From assembly GCA_934500875.1 (NCBI GenBank), contig CAKSTL010000015.1, positions 1-41,895 on the forward strand: a stretch of DNA of 41,895 nucleotides, in the 5' to 3' direction. This document shows positions 1 to 7,998 of the stretch, in pieces (the first letter of the stretch is position 1; each line of letters begins with the position of its first letter). Below the pieces are notes generated by a model, which ran no database searches, was not told the origin of the DNA, and worked only from the letters and a program-made list of their open reading frames with translations. The translations under genes and the position numbers were made by a program. This stretch comes from an uncultured Clostridia bacterium (GTDB lineage: Bacteria; Bacillota; Clostridia; UMGS1810).

Positions 1-3
1 ATT

Positions 4-117
4 TCTCTTATCCGTATGGCAAGGAATGATAAGAGATTTTTACGCCCATGTGCGTTTTTTGCGGCAGCAAAAAAATTCGCACGGGTGTAGGCAACGGAAA
101 ACCGCTTTCCGTATGCC
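4..117. other. Three consecutive hairpins, no gene
   Basis: The first 296 bases contain no reading frame I can support; a 66-codon frame at 26-226 has low-complexity composition and no convincing ribosome site. Instead there are three adjacent inverted repeats. TCTCTTATC (4-12) pairs with GATAAGAGA (28-36) and is followed by TTTT, so it could end an upstream transcript. TTTTTTGC (55-62) pairs with GCAAAAAA (67-74), and is nested inside GTGCG (50-54)/CGCAC (78-82) and CCC (45-47)/GGG (83-85). GGCAACGGAAA (90-100) pairs with TTTCCGTATGCC (106-117) with one bulged A. It may be terminators of an off-window gene, a structured RNA or an intergenic repeat. Bases 118-296 are AT-rich and I see nothing else in them. 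Confidence 0.45.
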
Positions 118-296
118 CTTCCATTTTAAAAACTTTTTGTTTTTTCGGTTGTTTGTTCAAAGAAAGACTGAAAAGCCAATCTTCATCCTTCGCACCGAAA
201 TTTTGTATTTTACATTGATTTATTGATATGATACATCATTTTTTTATCAAAGTCAAACAAATTTTAATTATATTCACAATAATTTCACAAAAAATG

Positions 297-325
297 TGGA
301 CATTTGTACTTTTTTGTGTTATCAT
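297..325 (+). promoter_or_regulatory. Promoter for the Wzz-like gene
   Basis: TGGACA (297-302), a 17-base spacer and TATCAT (320-325) preceded by TGT, that is an extended -10 (TGn). Transcription would start near 332, giving a short leader of about 28 bases before the TTG start at 360. Read by eye from the sequence. Confidence 0.5.
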
Positions 326-359
326 AAATACAATTGATAAATTTAAGGGGTGTCTTTTT

Positions 360-1046
360 TTGAATAACAAGGAATACAGTATTTTTGACATACTCAATAT
401 GGCGCTGCAAAGATGGTGGATTGTTGCGTGCTGTCTTATTATAGGCGGCTCGGCAATGTATATCTTTTCATATTATTTTTCAAAACCGGTGTATCAGAAT
501 GTAGGAACTCTTTATATAAGCAACGTTAACAAAACCACGTCGCAAAGGCCGTCGGACGAAATCAGCCTTAACGAAATTGTTACTTCGCAGGAACTTTTGA
601 AATCGAGTGTAGAGGTTTTGAACACAAGCAAATTTTTCACCCGTGTTAAAGAAGTGTCAAAGCTTCCTTATTCGCCGGCAAGGTTAAAAGGTATGGTTAC
701 AATGGCGGCACGAAACGAAACCGAAATTCTGGAAATTACGGTTAAATCAGACTCTCCAAAAGTGTCGTACATACTTTTGGAAACCGTAATCTCGCTTGCG
801 AAAGAAGAGGTTGAATGGGTTGTGGAAGGCGGCTCGATAAAAGCGCTTGACCACGCAATTTATTCAACGGAAAACCTTCCGAGAAACATTGGCAGAAACT
901 CGCTTCTGGGCGCTCTTGTAGGTGCGGTTGCCGGCGTCGGTCTTATATTTATTCTTGAGCTTATTGATACAAGAATAAAATCGTCGAATGATTTGTCTGA
1001 AAATTACGAATACTATATTCTCGGCGAAATACCCACAATCGAATAA
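360..1046 (+). CDS. Wzz/YveK-like polysaccharide chain-length determinant
   Basis: A 228-residue membrane protein of the Wzz (PF02706) type. Proteins of this family set the length of, or co-activate export of, capsular or exopolysaccharide chains at the inner membrane. Visible features: an N-terminal cytoplasmic stretch, a first membrane helix at about residues 18-40 (WWIVACCLIIGGSAMYIFS), a mostly extracytoplasmic middle with YQNVGTLYIS, and a second helix near residues 180-203 (LLGALVGAVAGVGLIFILEL) followed by the typical LIDTRIKSSNDL tail. I chose TTG 360 because AGGGG lies 9 bases before it and the upstream ATG at 228 adds an atypical hydrophobic extension. No kinase, phosphatase or glycosyltransferase gene is adjacent, which is unusual because YveK/CapA partners normally sit beside their BY-kinase. 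A terminator follows. The family call is confident; the polymer served is unknown. Confidence 0.8.
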   Translation: MNNKEYSIFDILNMALQRWWIVACCLIIGGSAMYIFSYYFSKPVYQNVGTLYISNVNKTTSQRPSDEISLNEIVTSQELLKSSVEVLNTSKFFTRVKEVSKLPYSPARLKGMVTMAARNETEILEITVKSDSPKVSYILLETVISLAKEEVEWVVEGGSIKALDHAIYSTENLPRNIGRNSLLGALVGAVAGVGLIFILELIDTRIKSSNDLSENYEYYILGEIPTIE

Positions 1047-1055
1047 TTTGGAATA

Positions 1056-1099
1056 ATGCTTCGCAAACGAAAATTTTCTGTTTGCGGAGCGTCTTTTTT
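1056..1099 (+). terminator. Rho-independent terminator after the Wzz-like gene
   Basis: GCTTCGCAAAC (1058-1068) pairs with GTTTGCGGAGC (1080-1090), one G-U pair, followed by GTCTTTTTTT. Typical intrinsic terminator ten bases after the stop codon. Confidence 0.85.
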
Positions 1100-1112
1100 T
1101 GACAAGTTTTTC

Positions 1113-1141
1113 TTGACTTTAACCGCTCAAAGGTGTTAAAT
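1113..1141 (+). promoter_or_regulatory. Promoter for the cation exchanger gene
   Basis: TTGACT (1113-1118), 17-base spacer, TTAAAT (1136-1141). A GGAGG ribosome site (1162-1166) sits 6 bases before ATG 1173. Confidence 0.6.
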
Positions 1142-1172
1142 TACTTTATTAACGTTACTTCGGAGGTTCTTA

Positions 1173-2129
1173 ATGTACGTATTTTTAGTTTTTTTACTGT
1201 TTTTTCTGGGGCTTGTTCTTATTATCAAAGGCGGCGATTATTTTGTTGACGCAGCCGTGTGGATTGCAAAGGTATCACAAATTCCAAAGTTTATAATCGG
1301 CGCAACAATCGTAAGCATTGCCACAACAATGCCCGAGCTTATTGTGTCGCTTATGGCGTCTGTCGGCGGAAAGCTTGACATAGCAATCGGAAACGCTGTA
1401 GGCTCGGTTACGGCGAACACCGGCATAATACTTGCGGTATCGGTTGCGTGTGTGCCGTTTGCAATCCGTGCAAAGGATTACTTTTTTAAAACGTCGCTTC
1501 TCATTCTTGCAATACTCTCGCTGTATATTTTTTCGCTTACGGGAAAGCTTGCACCGATAGGCAGCGTTATACTTGCACTTATTTTTGCAATTTTTACATA
1601 CGAAAACATCAAGAGCGCAAAAAGCGCAAAAACGGATACTGACAGAGATGAAAAAATAAGCACGGAAAAAAGAGATGTATATATAAATATCGGCAAATTT
1701 ATTCTGGGCTGTATAGGAATTATACTCGGCGCACGGCTTCTTGTTGACAACGGAACGGTAATTGCACAAATACTTGGCGTTCCCGACAGCATAATTTCGG
1801 TTACTATGATTGCAATCGGAACGTCGCTTCCCGAGCTTATTACGGCAATTTCGGCAATACGCAAAAAGCAGGGCGCACTGTCGGCAGGAAATATTATCGG
1901 TGCAAATATTATTGACACAACGCTGATTTTGCCGGTTTGTTCGCTTGCGTGCGGAAAGCCGCTTGCAATATCCGCTCAGGCACTGAAATTTGACATTCCG
2001 GTATGTCTTATAATTAATGCGCTTGTATTTATTCCCGCTGTTATGAGGTCAAAATTTACACGGCTTCAGGGTATATTCACTGCTGCCGTATACATTGCGT
2101 ATGTTGTTGTAATCGTGCGCTTTTCCTGA
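1173..2129 (+). CDS. CaCA-family Na+/Ca2+ (cation) antiporter
   Basis: A 318-residue integral membrane protein of the Ca2+/cation antiporter superfamily (YrbG-like). It exchanges Ca2+ or a related cation against Na+ or H+ across the cytoplasmic membrane. The two inverted alpha repeats that define the family are present: GATIVSIATTMPELIVSL near residues 43-60 and IAIGTSLPELITAIS near 213-227, each with the conserved acidic residue of the transport site (PE), followed by GNAVGSVTANTG and GNIIGANIIDTT. About ten membrane helices are predicted from hydrophobicity, with a charged central loop around residues 150-165 (KSAKTDTDRDEK). Own promoter, strong GGAGG site, and a terminator shared with the convergent gene: a monocistronic unit. 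Given the Na+-type ATP synthase further on, Na+ coupling is plausible, but the exact ions cannot be read from the sequence. Confidence 0.9.
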   Translation: MYVFLVFLLFFLGLVLIIKGGDYFVDAAVWIAKVSQIPKFIIGATIVSIATTMPELIVSLMASVGGKLDIAIGNAVGSVTANTGIILAVSVACVPFAIRAKDYFFKTSLLILAILSLYIFSLTGKLAPIGSVILALIFAIFTYENIKSAKSAKTDTDRDEKISTEKRDVYINIGKFILGCIGIILGARLLVDNGTVIAQILGVPDSIISVTMIAIGTSLPELITAISAIRKKQGALSAGNIIGANIIDTTLILPVCSLACGKPLAISAQALKFDIPVCLIINALVFIPAVMRSKFTRLQGIFTAAVYIAYVVVIVRFS

Positions 2130-2146
2130 TTTAATATTTTATGTAT

Positions 2147-2181
2147 AAAACCCCTTTGCGAATATACCGCAAGGGGGTTTT
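2147..2181. terminator. Bidirectional terminator
   Basis: AAAACCCCTTTGCG (2147-2160) pairs with CGCAAGGGGGTTTT (2168-2181). It has an A-tract on one side and a T-tract on the other, and sits between the convergent exchanger and SLH-protein genes. Confidence 0.8.
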
Positions 2182-2184
2182 GTG

Positions 2185-3768
2185 TTACAGCAAATCGGAT
2201 ATTTTTAAAAGATTGTATGTCATAGCCGCCGTCTGCGCCCTTGTTGCAGGTGCGGACGCTTTTATTTCAATGTCTGAGGACGGCAGAATGTTTTTTTCAA
2301 AGCAGAATGCCAAAGACGGTTTTGCCCATTCGCTGACGGTTATGTAATCGTCAAATGCCGAGATGATGTCGAGCGTTTCGGTCGGAGAAAGGTTTGTATC
2401 AAAACCGCAAAGATTTGCCGCACGGCATATCATAACCGCCGCTTCCTCTTTTGTTATAAGACCGTCGGGATTAAACTTATCCTCCGAAATTCCCTTTACA
2501 ATGCCGTAATTTGCGCAAACCGAAACGGGCTTGCAGAACCAGTCGCTTTCGGAAACGTCCGTAAATTTGTTTTCCGCACCGCCTTTTGAAAGCCCAAGCG
2601 CCTTTGTGACGATTGCGGCAAATTCACTTCGTGTTACGGGTGCATCGGGGTCAAAAATTTTATCGCTTTTTCCGTTTATTATCCCTCTTGAAGCAAGTGC
2701 GGCAATTTCACTTTCAAAAATGTTGTTTTTGATGTCGTCAAAGCTTTTGTCATATAAAATTTCCTGTTTTTTTATGTCGGGGTTTTTTGTCTGATTGGTG
2801 TCGGCTCCGCTTAAATTTTCCGCCGTATCTGTCATATCGTAAAGAGCGTTTTTGCCCTCTGTCATTCTCCTGTATGCGGAGAGTGCGCACAAGGCTTGCT
2901 CCGTTGCCATCAGGTTGGCTGAAGATTCGTCCAATGTATGATAAAATCCGCCGTTACCGTCATAAAAAGTCATAAGATTGTCAAACGGAGTTTTTTTATT
3001 TTTTACAAATCGGATATCATCCTGCGCAATGTTAAGCGTGCAAAGGGCAATTACAACCTGAGATACAGTTTCGCACGTCTGGGTGCCGTAGGCTTCAAAT
3101 CCGCCGTTTTCAAGCTGCTTCTGCGATAAAAACGAAAGAGCCGAATTTATTGCATTTTCGGTATCTGGTTTGTTTTTGTACTTTGCAAGTGCGCAAAGCG
3201 CCATTGCGGTTACGTCGGTGTCGGATTTTTCGCCGATATCGAGCGCCCAGCTGCCGTCGCTGTTTTGCGAAGAAATTATTTTTTCGATATACATATCCCT
3301 CGTGGCACTGTTTTGTACTGTTTTGGGAAAATCAAGATTTTTTGCGTCAACAGTGATAAGCGCCCATATTGCGCCGTTTATGCCCTGCCATACAGTGCTG
3401 TCAAAATCCGAAAGCTGCTCCGTAAGGCTGTAGGAGCATACATTTTCGGGATTTTTGCCTATAGCGCTGAGCGCAAGCGCCACCCTTGAATATTCGGTGT
3501 ATTTGTGTTTATGCAAAACGCCGTCGTTGCTTTTTATGTAATCTTCAAGATTTTTATAATATTTTTCAAAATATTCATCCGGTATTTTTTCTCCGCTCCG
3601 TGCAAGACCTATAACCGCCCATTCGCCGCCGATTGACGAAACAGTGGGGTCGGGGACGTTTTTTTGCACATACTGAACGCATTTTTGTATGACAGATGTA
3701 TCAAAATCGGCATAACAAACGGAAAAAAGCAAAATTACCGCAAGAAAAATGCAGAGCGTTTTTTTCAT
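2185..3768 (-). CDS. Secreted alpha/alpha-toroid protein with three SLH domains
   Basis: A 527-residue exported protein. Residues 1-20 are a signal peptide (MKKTLCIFLAVILLFSVCYA). Residues about 25-310 carry repeats of the prenyltransferase/squalene-oxidase type (alpha/alpha toroid), seen as SQNSDGSWALDIGEKSDTDV with TAMALCALAKY, then ENGGFEAYGTQTCETVSQVV, then GNGGFYHTLDESSANLMATE. Such toroids in secreted clostridial proteins are usually ligand- or peptide-binding, not prenyltransferases. Residues about 345-527 are three S-layer-homology domains (IINGKSDKIFDPDAPVTRSE; IVKGISEDKFNPDGLITKEE; a more divergent third ending RAQTAAMTYNLL), which anchor proteins to pyruvylated wall polymer. A GAGGTG site precedes ATG. 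It lies downstream of purA in the same direction, but a likely terminator separates them and I see no own promoter. The ligand is unknown. Confidence 0.85.
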   Translation of the reverse strand: MKKTLCIFLAVILLFSVCYADFDTSVIQKCVQYVQKNVPDPTVSSIGGEWAVIGLARSGEKIPDEYFEKYYKNLEDYIKSNDGVLHKHKYTEYSRVALALSAIGKNPENVCSYSLTEQLSDFDSTVWQGINGAIWALITVDAKNLDFPKTVQNSATRDMYIEKIISSQNSDGSWALDIGEKSDTDVTAMALCALAKYKNKPDTENAINSALSFLSQKQLENGGFEAYGTQTCETVSQVVIALCTLNIAQDDIRFVKNKKTPFDNLMTFYDGNGGFYHTLDESSANLMATEQALCALSAYRRMTEGKNALYDMTDTAENLSGADTNQTKNPDIKKQEILYDKSFDDIKNNIFESEIAALASRGIINGKSDKIFDPDAPVTRSEFAAIVTKALGLSKGGAENKFTDVSESDWFCKPVSVCANYGIVKGISEDKFNPDGLITKEEAAVMICRAANLCGFDTNLSPTETLDIISAFDDYITVSEWAKPSLAFCFEKNILPSSDIEIKASAPATRAQTAAMTYNLLKISDLL

Positions 3769-3779
3769 TTTTTCACCTC

Positions 3780-3850
3780 AAAAAATGCGGAGCAGGCAAA
3801 TATTTTGCCGGATAAATTTTCCCGGCAGCCGAATAAATACCCCTCCGCTT
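3780..3850 (-). terminator. Probable terminator/leader structure between purA and the SLH gene
   Basis: Read on the minus strand, GCGGAG pairs with CTCCGC (plus 3843-3848 and 3787-3792), followed by ATTTTTT. Inside lies TGCCGG/CCGGCA (3822-3827/3806-3811). The T-run stops just before the ribosome site of the SLH-protein gene, so it could end purA transcription or act as an attenuator in the leader of that gene. Confidence 0.45.
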
Positions 3851-3861
3851 AAAATTTACGG

Positions 3862-5133
3862 CTATCTTACAAGATTTTGCTCTCTGTTCGGGCCCACGCC
3901 GACCATTGAAACCTTGCAGCCGCACAATTCTTCAATTTTTTTAATGTAATTTTTTGCGTTTTCGGGAAGCTCGTCAAAGCTTTTTGCGCCCGAAATATCA
4001 CCGCTCCAGCCATCCATTTCCTCGTATATCGGCTCGCAGAGCGCAAGCTCTTCCAAACTCGGCGGAAATTCGTTTACAATTTCATCACCCTTTTTGTAGG
4101 CAACGCATATTTTAACCTTATCAAGCCCGCTCAAAGTATCGATTTTATTAACGGAAAGCTCTGTAAGACCGCTTGTGCGCACGGCAAATTTAACGATAAC
4201 GGCATCAAACCAGCCGCACCTTCTCGGACGTTTTGTAACAGTGCCGTATTCAAAACCTCTTTCCCTGATTTCATCACCGGTTTTGTCAAACAGCTCTGTC
4301 GGGAAAGGTCCTTTTCCGACTCTTGTCGTGTATGCCTTTACCACACCGAGGCACTCGTCAATCATAGTAGGCCCAATGCCTGTTCCGATACACACGCCGC
4401 CCGATATCGGGTGCGACGAAGTAACGTAAGGATATGTTCCCAAATCAATGTCAAGAAGCGTACCCTGCGCACCTTCAAAAAGCACCTTTTTGCCTTTTTT
4501 AATTTCGTTATACAAAATTGCGGTGGTATCTGCAACAACATCTTTAAGACGTTTTGCATAGGCAAGATAATCTTTAATTATTTCGTCAGCGTCAACGCCT
4601 TTTCCGCCGTATATTTTTTCAATAATATCGTTTTTGATTTTAACGTTTGCTCTAACCTTTTTTACAAAAACTTCTTCGTTCATAAGGTCGCATACCCTTA
4701 TGCCTATTCTTTCAGCTTTGTCCATATAGCAAGGGCCTATGCCGCTTTTGGTTGTTCCTATATCGCCCTCGCCCCTTGATTTTTCCGAAAGGGTGTCAAG
4801 AACAATGTGGTAGGGCATAATAAGGTGCGCTCTTAAATCAAGACGCAAATTCTTTGTGGAAATGCCCTTTGAGTTTAACATATCCATCTCTTCCAAAAGA
4901 ACCTTCGGTGAAACAACCACGCCGTTTCCTATAATGCACAGCGTGTTTTCGTTAATAATTCCCGACGGGGTAAGCCTTAATTTGTACTGCTCGCCGTTTG
5001 CCTCAACGGTATGACCTGCGTTGTTGCCGCCCTGCGAGCGTACAACCACATCCGACATACCTGCGAGTATATCAACAATTTTGCCTTTGCCTTCGTCGCC
5101 CCACTGTGCGCCGATTACTACCTTTGTGGGCAT
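3862..5133 (-). CDS. purA: Adenylosuccinate synthetase PurA
   Basis: A 423-residue cytoplasmic enzyme that joins IMP and aspartate with GTP to give adenylosuccinate, the first committed step to AMP. The N-terminal GTP-binding loop is intact (IGAQWGDEGKGKIVDILAG, residues 7-25), as are the catalytic His region NNAGHTVE (residues 38-45), the IMP-binding region DIGTTKSGIGPCY and the C-terminal guanine-binding end VGVGPNREQNL. Full family length. AGGAGG precedes the ATG. It follows the DUF1858 gene by 43 bases and probably shares its promoter at 5422-5450, with a small hairpin in the gap. Confidence 0.98.
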   Translation of the reverse strand: MPTKVVIGAQWGDEGKGKIVDILAGMSDVVVRSQGGNNAGHTVEANGEQYKLRLTPSGIINENTLCIIGNGVVVSPKVLLEEMDMLNSKGISTKNLRLDLRAHLIMPYHIVLDTLSEKSRGEGDIGTTKSGIGPCYMDKAERIGIRVCDLMNEEVFVKKVRANVKIKNDIIEKIYGGKGVDADEIIKDYLAYAKRLKDVVADTTAILYNEIKKGKKVLFEGAQGTLLDIDLGTYPYVTSSHPISGGVCIGTGIGPTMIDECLGVVKAYTTRVGKGPFPTELFDKTGDEIRERGFEYGTVTKRPRRCGWFDAVIVKFAVRTSGLTELSVNKIDTLSGLDKVKICVAYKKGDEIVNEFPPSLEELALCEPIYEEMDGWSGDISGAKSFDELPENAKNYIKKIEELCGCKVSMVGVGPNREQNLVR

Positions 5134-5156
5134 TGCAAATCCTCCTTAAAATATGT

Positions 5157-5183
5157 AAAGTAAGACCTTTTGAGTCTTACTTT
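5157..5183 (-). repeat. Intercistronic hairpin in front of purA
   Basis: AAAGTAAGAC (5157-5166) and GTCTTACTTT (5174-5183) form a perfect 10-bp stem with a 7-base loop. On the coding (minus) strand it overlaps the DUF1858 stop codon and lies about 20 bases before the purA ribosome site. There is no clean T-run in that direction, so an RNA-stability or processing element is more likely than a terminator. Confidence 0.5.
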
Positions 5184-5380
5184 GTTTTTAAATATTCGTT
5201 AATTTTGTTTACAAGCTCATCTGCGTCAACACCGTGAACCGCACACGCTTCTTCGATTGATTCCCCCGAAGCTGAGGGGCAGCCCAGACAATGCATTCCG
5301 ATTTCAAAGAAAAACGGCGCTGTTCCTGCATCAATCTTCAAAACGTCTGCAATAATAGTATTTTTATCAACACTTGCCAT
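5177..5380 (-). CDS. DUF1858 domain protein
   Basis: A 67-residue cytoplasmic protein that is a single DUF1858 domain (PF08984). The tell-tale core is GMHCLGCPSASGESIEEAC, with the CxxC pair and the following conserved Ser/Glu/Ala pattern, preceded by VLKIDAGTAPFFFEI. The domain often sits next to or is fused to hybrid-cluster and other redox proteins, but its function is unknown. AGGAGG is 9 bases before ATG. It is first in the unit with purA, behind a near-consensus promoter. Placement with purA is probably just co-transcription. Confidence 0.88.
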   Translation of the reverse strand: MASVDKNTIIADVLKIDAGTAPFFFEIGMHCLGCPSASGESIEEACAVHGVDADELVNKINEYLKTK

Positions 5381-5421
5381 TGTAAATTCCTCCTATGCAT
5401 TAAATTAACCGTACAAAACAT

Positions 5422-5450
5422 ATTATACTACGCATTTTAAAAAAAATCAA
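5422..5450 (-). promoter_or_regulatory. Promoter for DUF1858-purA
   Basis: On the minus strand TTGATT (plus 5445-5450), 17-base spacer, TATAAT (plus 5422-5427). Close to sigma-A consensus. Confidence 0.8.
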
Positions 5451-5486
5451 TGGTTTTATCAATATTTATATTTTTTTCATAACAAG

Positions 5487-5515
5487 TTGACTTTTTTTGC
5501 GATTTGTGCGATAAT
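5487..5515 (+). promoter_or_regulatory. Promoter for zapA
   Basis: TTGACT (5487-5492), 17-base spacer, GATAAT (5510-5515), with TGC immediately before it (extended -10). Divergent from the DUF1858-purA promoter 37 bases away. Confidence 0.75.
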
Positions 5516-5566
5516 TATACCGAATATATATTAAAGTGGAATGTTATGCTTAAAGAGGTGAATTTT

Positions 5567-5926
5567 ATGAGCGGCAAAATAAAGGTTTCGGTAAGAATTT
5601 ACGGTCACGATTATACTTTTACGGGTACAGAAAGCGAAGAATATATACAGAAGGTATGCTATAATGTGGATAAGAAAATGCGTGATTTCCGTCAGCGTGA
5701 CCCGAAGCTTAACGAAACAAAGCTTGCAATTTTAACAGCAGTAAACACCGCTGATGAGTTTTTTAAAACAAAGGCGCTGCTGGATGAAACCATTGCTGAT
5801 TTGAAAAAATACAAAGAAGAAGCTTTCAATGCAAAAAACGAGCTGCTTGTGACAAAAAAAGAAAACGATTATCTGAAAGAAGAAATTCAGAGTTTGAAAA
5901 TAGAGCTGGCTAAAAATGGAAAATAA
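5567..5926 (+). CDS. zapA: Cell division protein ZapA
   Basis: A 119-residue cytoplasmic protein of the ZapA family, which cross-links FtsZ protofilaments at the division ring. The N-terminal globular part reads KIKVSVRIYGHDYTFTGTES and YIQKVCYNVDKKM, the standard ZapA core. Residues about 75-117 form a long coiled coil (LDETIADLKKYKEEAFNAKN onward). A further upstream ATG at 5504 lies inside the promoter, so I chose ATG 5567 with AGAGGTG 7 bases before it. The stop overlaps the start of the U32 gene by 11 bases, so the two are translationally coupled, the usual arrangement in Clostridia. Confidence 0.93.
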   Translation: MSGKIKVSVRIYGHDYTFTGTESEEYIQKVCYNVDKKMRDFRQRDPKLNETKLAILTAVNTADEFFKTKALLDETIADLKKYKEEAFNAKNELLVTKKENDYLKEEIQSLKIELAKNGK

Positions 5927-7997
5927 TATTGAAATTCTTGCACCGGCGGGCAGCTTTGAAACGTTTAAGGCTGCTGTCAACAACGGTGCGGACGCTGTTT
6001 ATATCGGCGGCAAACGCTTCAGCGCACGCAAAAACGCCGTTAATTTTTCGGACGACGAAATAAAAGAAGCGGTGCGTTATGCGCATCTTCGCAATGTGAA
6101 GGTGTATGTCACGCTGAACACGCTTTTGAAAGATAACGAAATCAAAGCGGCGGCTGATTTTATTGAATTTTGCAATCTTGCCGGTGTTGATGCGCTTATA
6201 GTGCAGGATTTGGCAGCTCTTGCGATAATAAAAAAATGTAATTTTGAAATTTTGCCGCACGCAAGCACGCAAATGACCGTTACAAACCTTTGCGGAGTTA
6301 AAAAATGCGAACAGCTCGGATACAAAAGGGTTGTTCTCGCACGTGAGATATCGTATGACGGCATTAAAAAAATAAGTGAAAAAACAAGCTGCGAGCTTGA
6401 GGTTTTTGTCCACGGCGCACTGTGCGTCTGCTGTTCGGGGCAATGCCTTTTAAGCAGCGTTATCGGCTCAAGAAGCGGAAACAGGGGCGACTGCGCCCAG
6501 CCGTGCAGGTTATGGTACAATCTTATTGATTACAACGAAAAAAAAGCGTTTAAAGAAGGAAAATATCTTATTTCGCTTAAGGACTTGTGCCTTGCGGACG
6601 AGGTTGAAAAATTAAAAAATATCGGCGTAAAGTCGCTTAAAATAGAAGGCAGAATGAAGAGCAAGGAATATGTTTCGCTTGCGTGCGGAGCGTATTCATC
6701 GGCAAAGCTTGGCGGTGGCGTTTCAAAAGAAACGCTTTATGAACTCGAAAATATTTTCAGCCGTTCGGGCTTTACAAAAGCATATTTTGAGGGCAGTATA
6801 AACCGCAGTATGCTTAATTTTGACAAAAACAACGATTCCGTTTATAAAAACATTTCCGAAAGCGTTCTTAAAAAGGCTGAAGAAATGTCGAAAAAGGATG
6901 ACGCAAAAAGGCTTATCGATATATCGGTAAAACTTTCGGAAAACGAGGCTGTTTCGCTTTGTATGTCCGATAAATACGGAAACGAAATTTTTTACCGGAG
7001 CGATATTTATCCGCAGTGTGCAAAAAATGCGCCGCTTGATAAAGAAAAGATTGGGCTCAGTATGGCAAAGCTTGGCGATACGGCATTTTCGCTCGATAAA
7101 TTTGAATGTGAAATTTCGGGAAATCTTTTTGTGCCGGCAAAGGATTTGAATTTTATAAGGCGTGAAGGAGTGCGCCTTTTGGAAGAGAAAATCCTTGATA
7201 CGAAAAGAGGCAAGGATGTTTGCGGCTTTAGCTTAAGCCTTACCGCCAAAAAGGTTACAAAAACCGGATACACCGCCTCTGTAAGAACGTCCTTTCAGCT
7301 TGAAACGGCGCTTGGCGAGGGTATGTTTGAAAAAATATTTGTTCCGTACGAGCTTTATAAAGAACACGAAAACGGCTTGAAATCCGATAAAAGGGCGGTT
7401 TGCGTCCTCTATGATACATTCGGCGATAAAATGCCTGATATTTCGGGAATTGAAAGGGTTTCGGCAACAAATATCGGTCAGCTTGACATGTGCAAAGGAA
7501 AAACGCTGTTCGGCGAGTCAAGCTTTAACGTGACAAATTCAGTTGCGCTCGATATGTATAAAGATATGGGAATTTCCTGTATGCACCTTTCAAACGAGCT
7601 TACACTCGGCGAAATCAGAGATATGACAAAATCAGTCGATACCGAAATTACGATTTACGGAAAAATTGCGGTTATGCTTACAAAAGCGTGCGTTATAAAA
7701 AACGGGCTTGGAAAATGCGGCTGTATAAAGGAGCGCTTTTTGTATATGTGCGACAGAACGGGTAAAAAATTTCCCGTTATTGCAAACAGGCTTAACTGCA
7801 CAAATACAATTTTCAATGCCGTTCCCGTTGTGATGTCGGACAGGCTCAATGAGCTTGAAAATATCGGAGTAAGGTACTTAAGGCTTGAATTTACGGACGA
7901 GAGCGCCGACGATATGAAAAAAATAATTTCACACTATAAAAACGGAGAAAAATGCAGTTTTGAATTTACAAGGGGGCATTATTACCGGGGTGTATAA
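5916..7997 (+). CDS. Peptidase U32 family protein (RlhA/TrhP-like)
   Basis: A 693-residue cytoplasmic protein of the U32 family with a C-terminal extension of the DUF3656 kind. Although named as peptidases, several characterised members (RlhA, TrhP) are Fe-S proteins that hydroxylate rRNA or tRNA with prephenate, and I infer an RNA-modification role here. The N-terminal barrel begins EILAPAGSFETFKAAVNNGA. The U32 signature is EVFVHGALCVCCSGQCLLSS (residues 162-181), and the four family cysteines are Cys170, Cys177, Cys193 and Cys197 (GDCAQPCR). The length is right for the RlhA-like long form. It starts inside zapA (11-base overlap) and is followed one base after its stop by a TTG-started gene, so it belongs to the zapA unit. 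Confidence 0.9.
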   Translation: MENNIEILAPAGSFETFKAAVNNGADAVYIGGKRFSARKNAVNFSDDEIKEAVRYAHLRNVKVYVTLNTLLKDNEIKAAADFIEFCNLAGVDALIVQDLAALAIIKKCNFEILPHASTQMTVTNLCGVKKCEQLGYKRVVLAREISYDGIKKISEKTSCELEVFVHGALCVCCSGQCLLSSVIGSRSGNRGDCAQPCRLWYNLIDYNEKKAFKEGKYLISLKDLCLADEVEKLKNIGVKSLKIEGRMKSKEYVSLACGAYSSAKLGGGVSKETLYELENIFSRSGFTKAYFEGSINRSMLNFDKNNDSVYKNISESVLKKAEEMSKKDDAKRLIDISVKLSENEAVSLCMSDKYGNEIFYRSDIYPQCAKNAPLDKEKIGLSMAKLGDTAFSLDKFECEISGNLFVPAKDLNFIRREGVRLLEEKILDTKRGKDVCGFSLSLTAKKVTKTGYTASVRTSFQLETALGEGMFEKIFVPYELYKEHENGLKSDKRAVCVLYDTFGDKMPDISGIERVSATNIGQLDMCKGKTLFGESSFNVTNSVALDMYKDMGISCMHLSNELTLGEIRDMTKSVDTEITIYGKIAVMLTKACVIKNGLGKCGCIKERFLYMCDRTGKKFPVIANRLNCTNTIFNAVPVVMSDRLNELENIGVRYLRLEFTDESADDMKKIISHYKNGEKCSFEFTRGHYYRGV

Positions 7998-7998
7998 G

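Noticed and set aside
26..226. 66-codon plus-strand frame at the left edge
   Set aside because: No ribosome site, low-complexity Phe/Lys/Arg composition, and it runs across the hairpins.
1275..1769. Long minus-strand frame opposite the cation exchanger
   Set aside because: Composition is Tyr/Cys/Lys/Arg-rich as expected of the antisense of a membrane-protein gene; no ribosome site or domain.
5910..6443. 177-codon minus-strand frame opposite the U32 gene
   Set aside because: Antisense shadow of a clearly identified gene.
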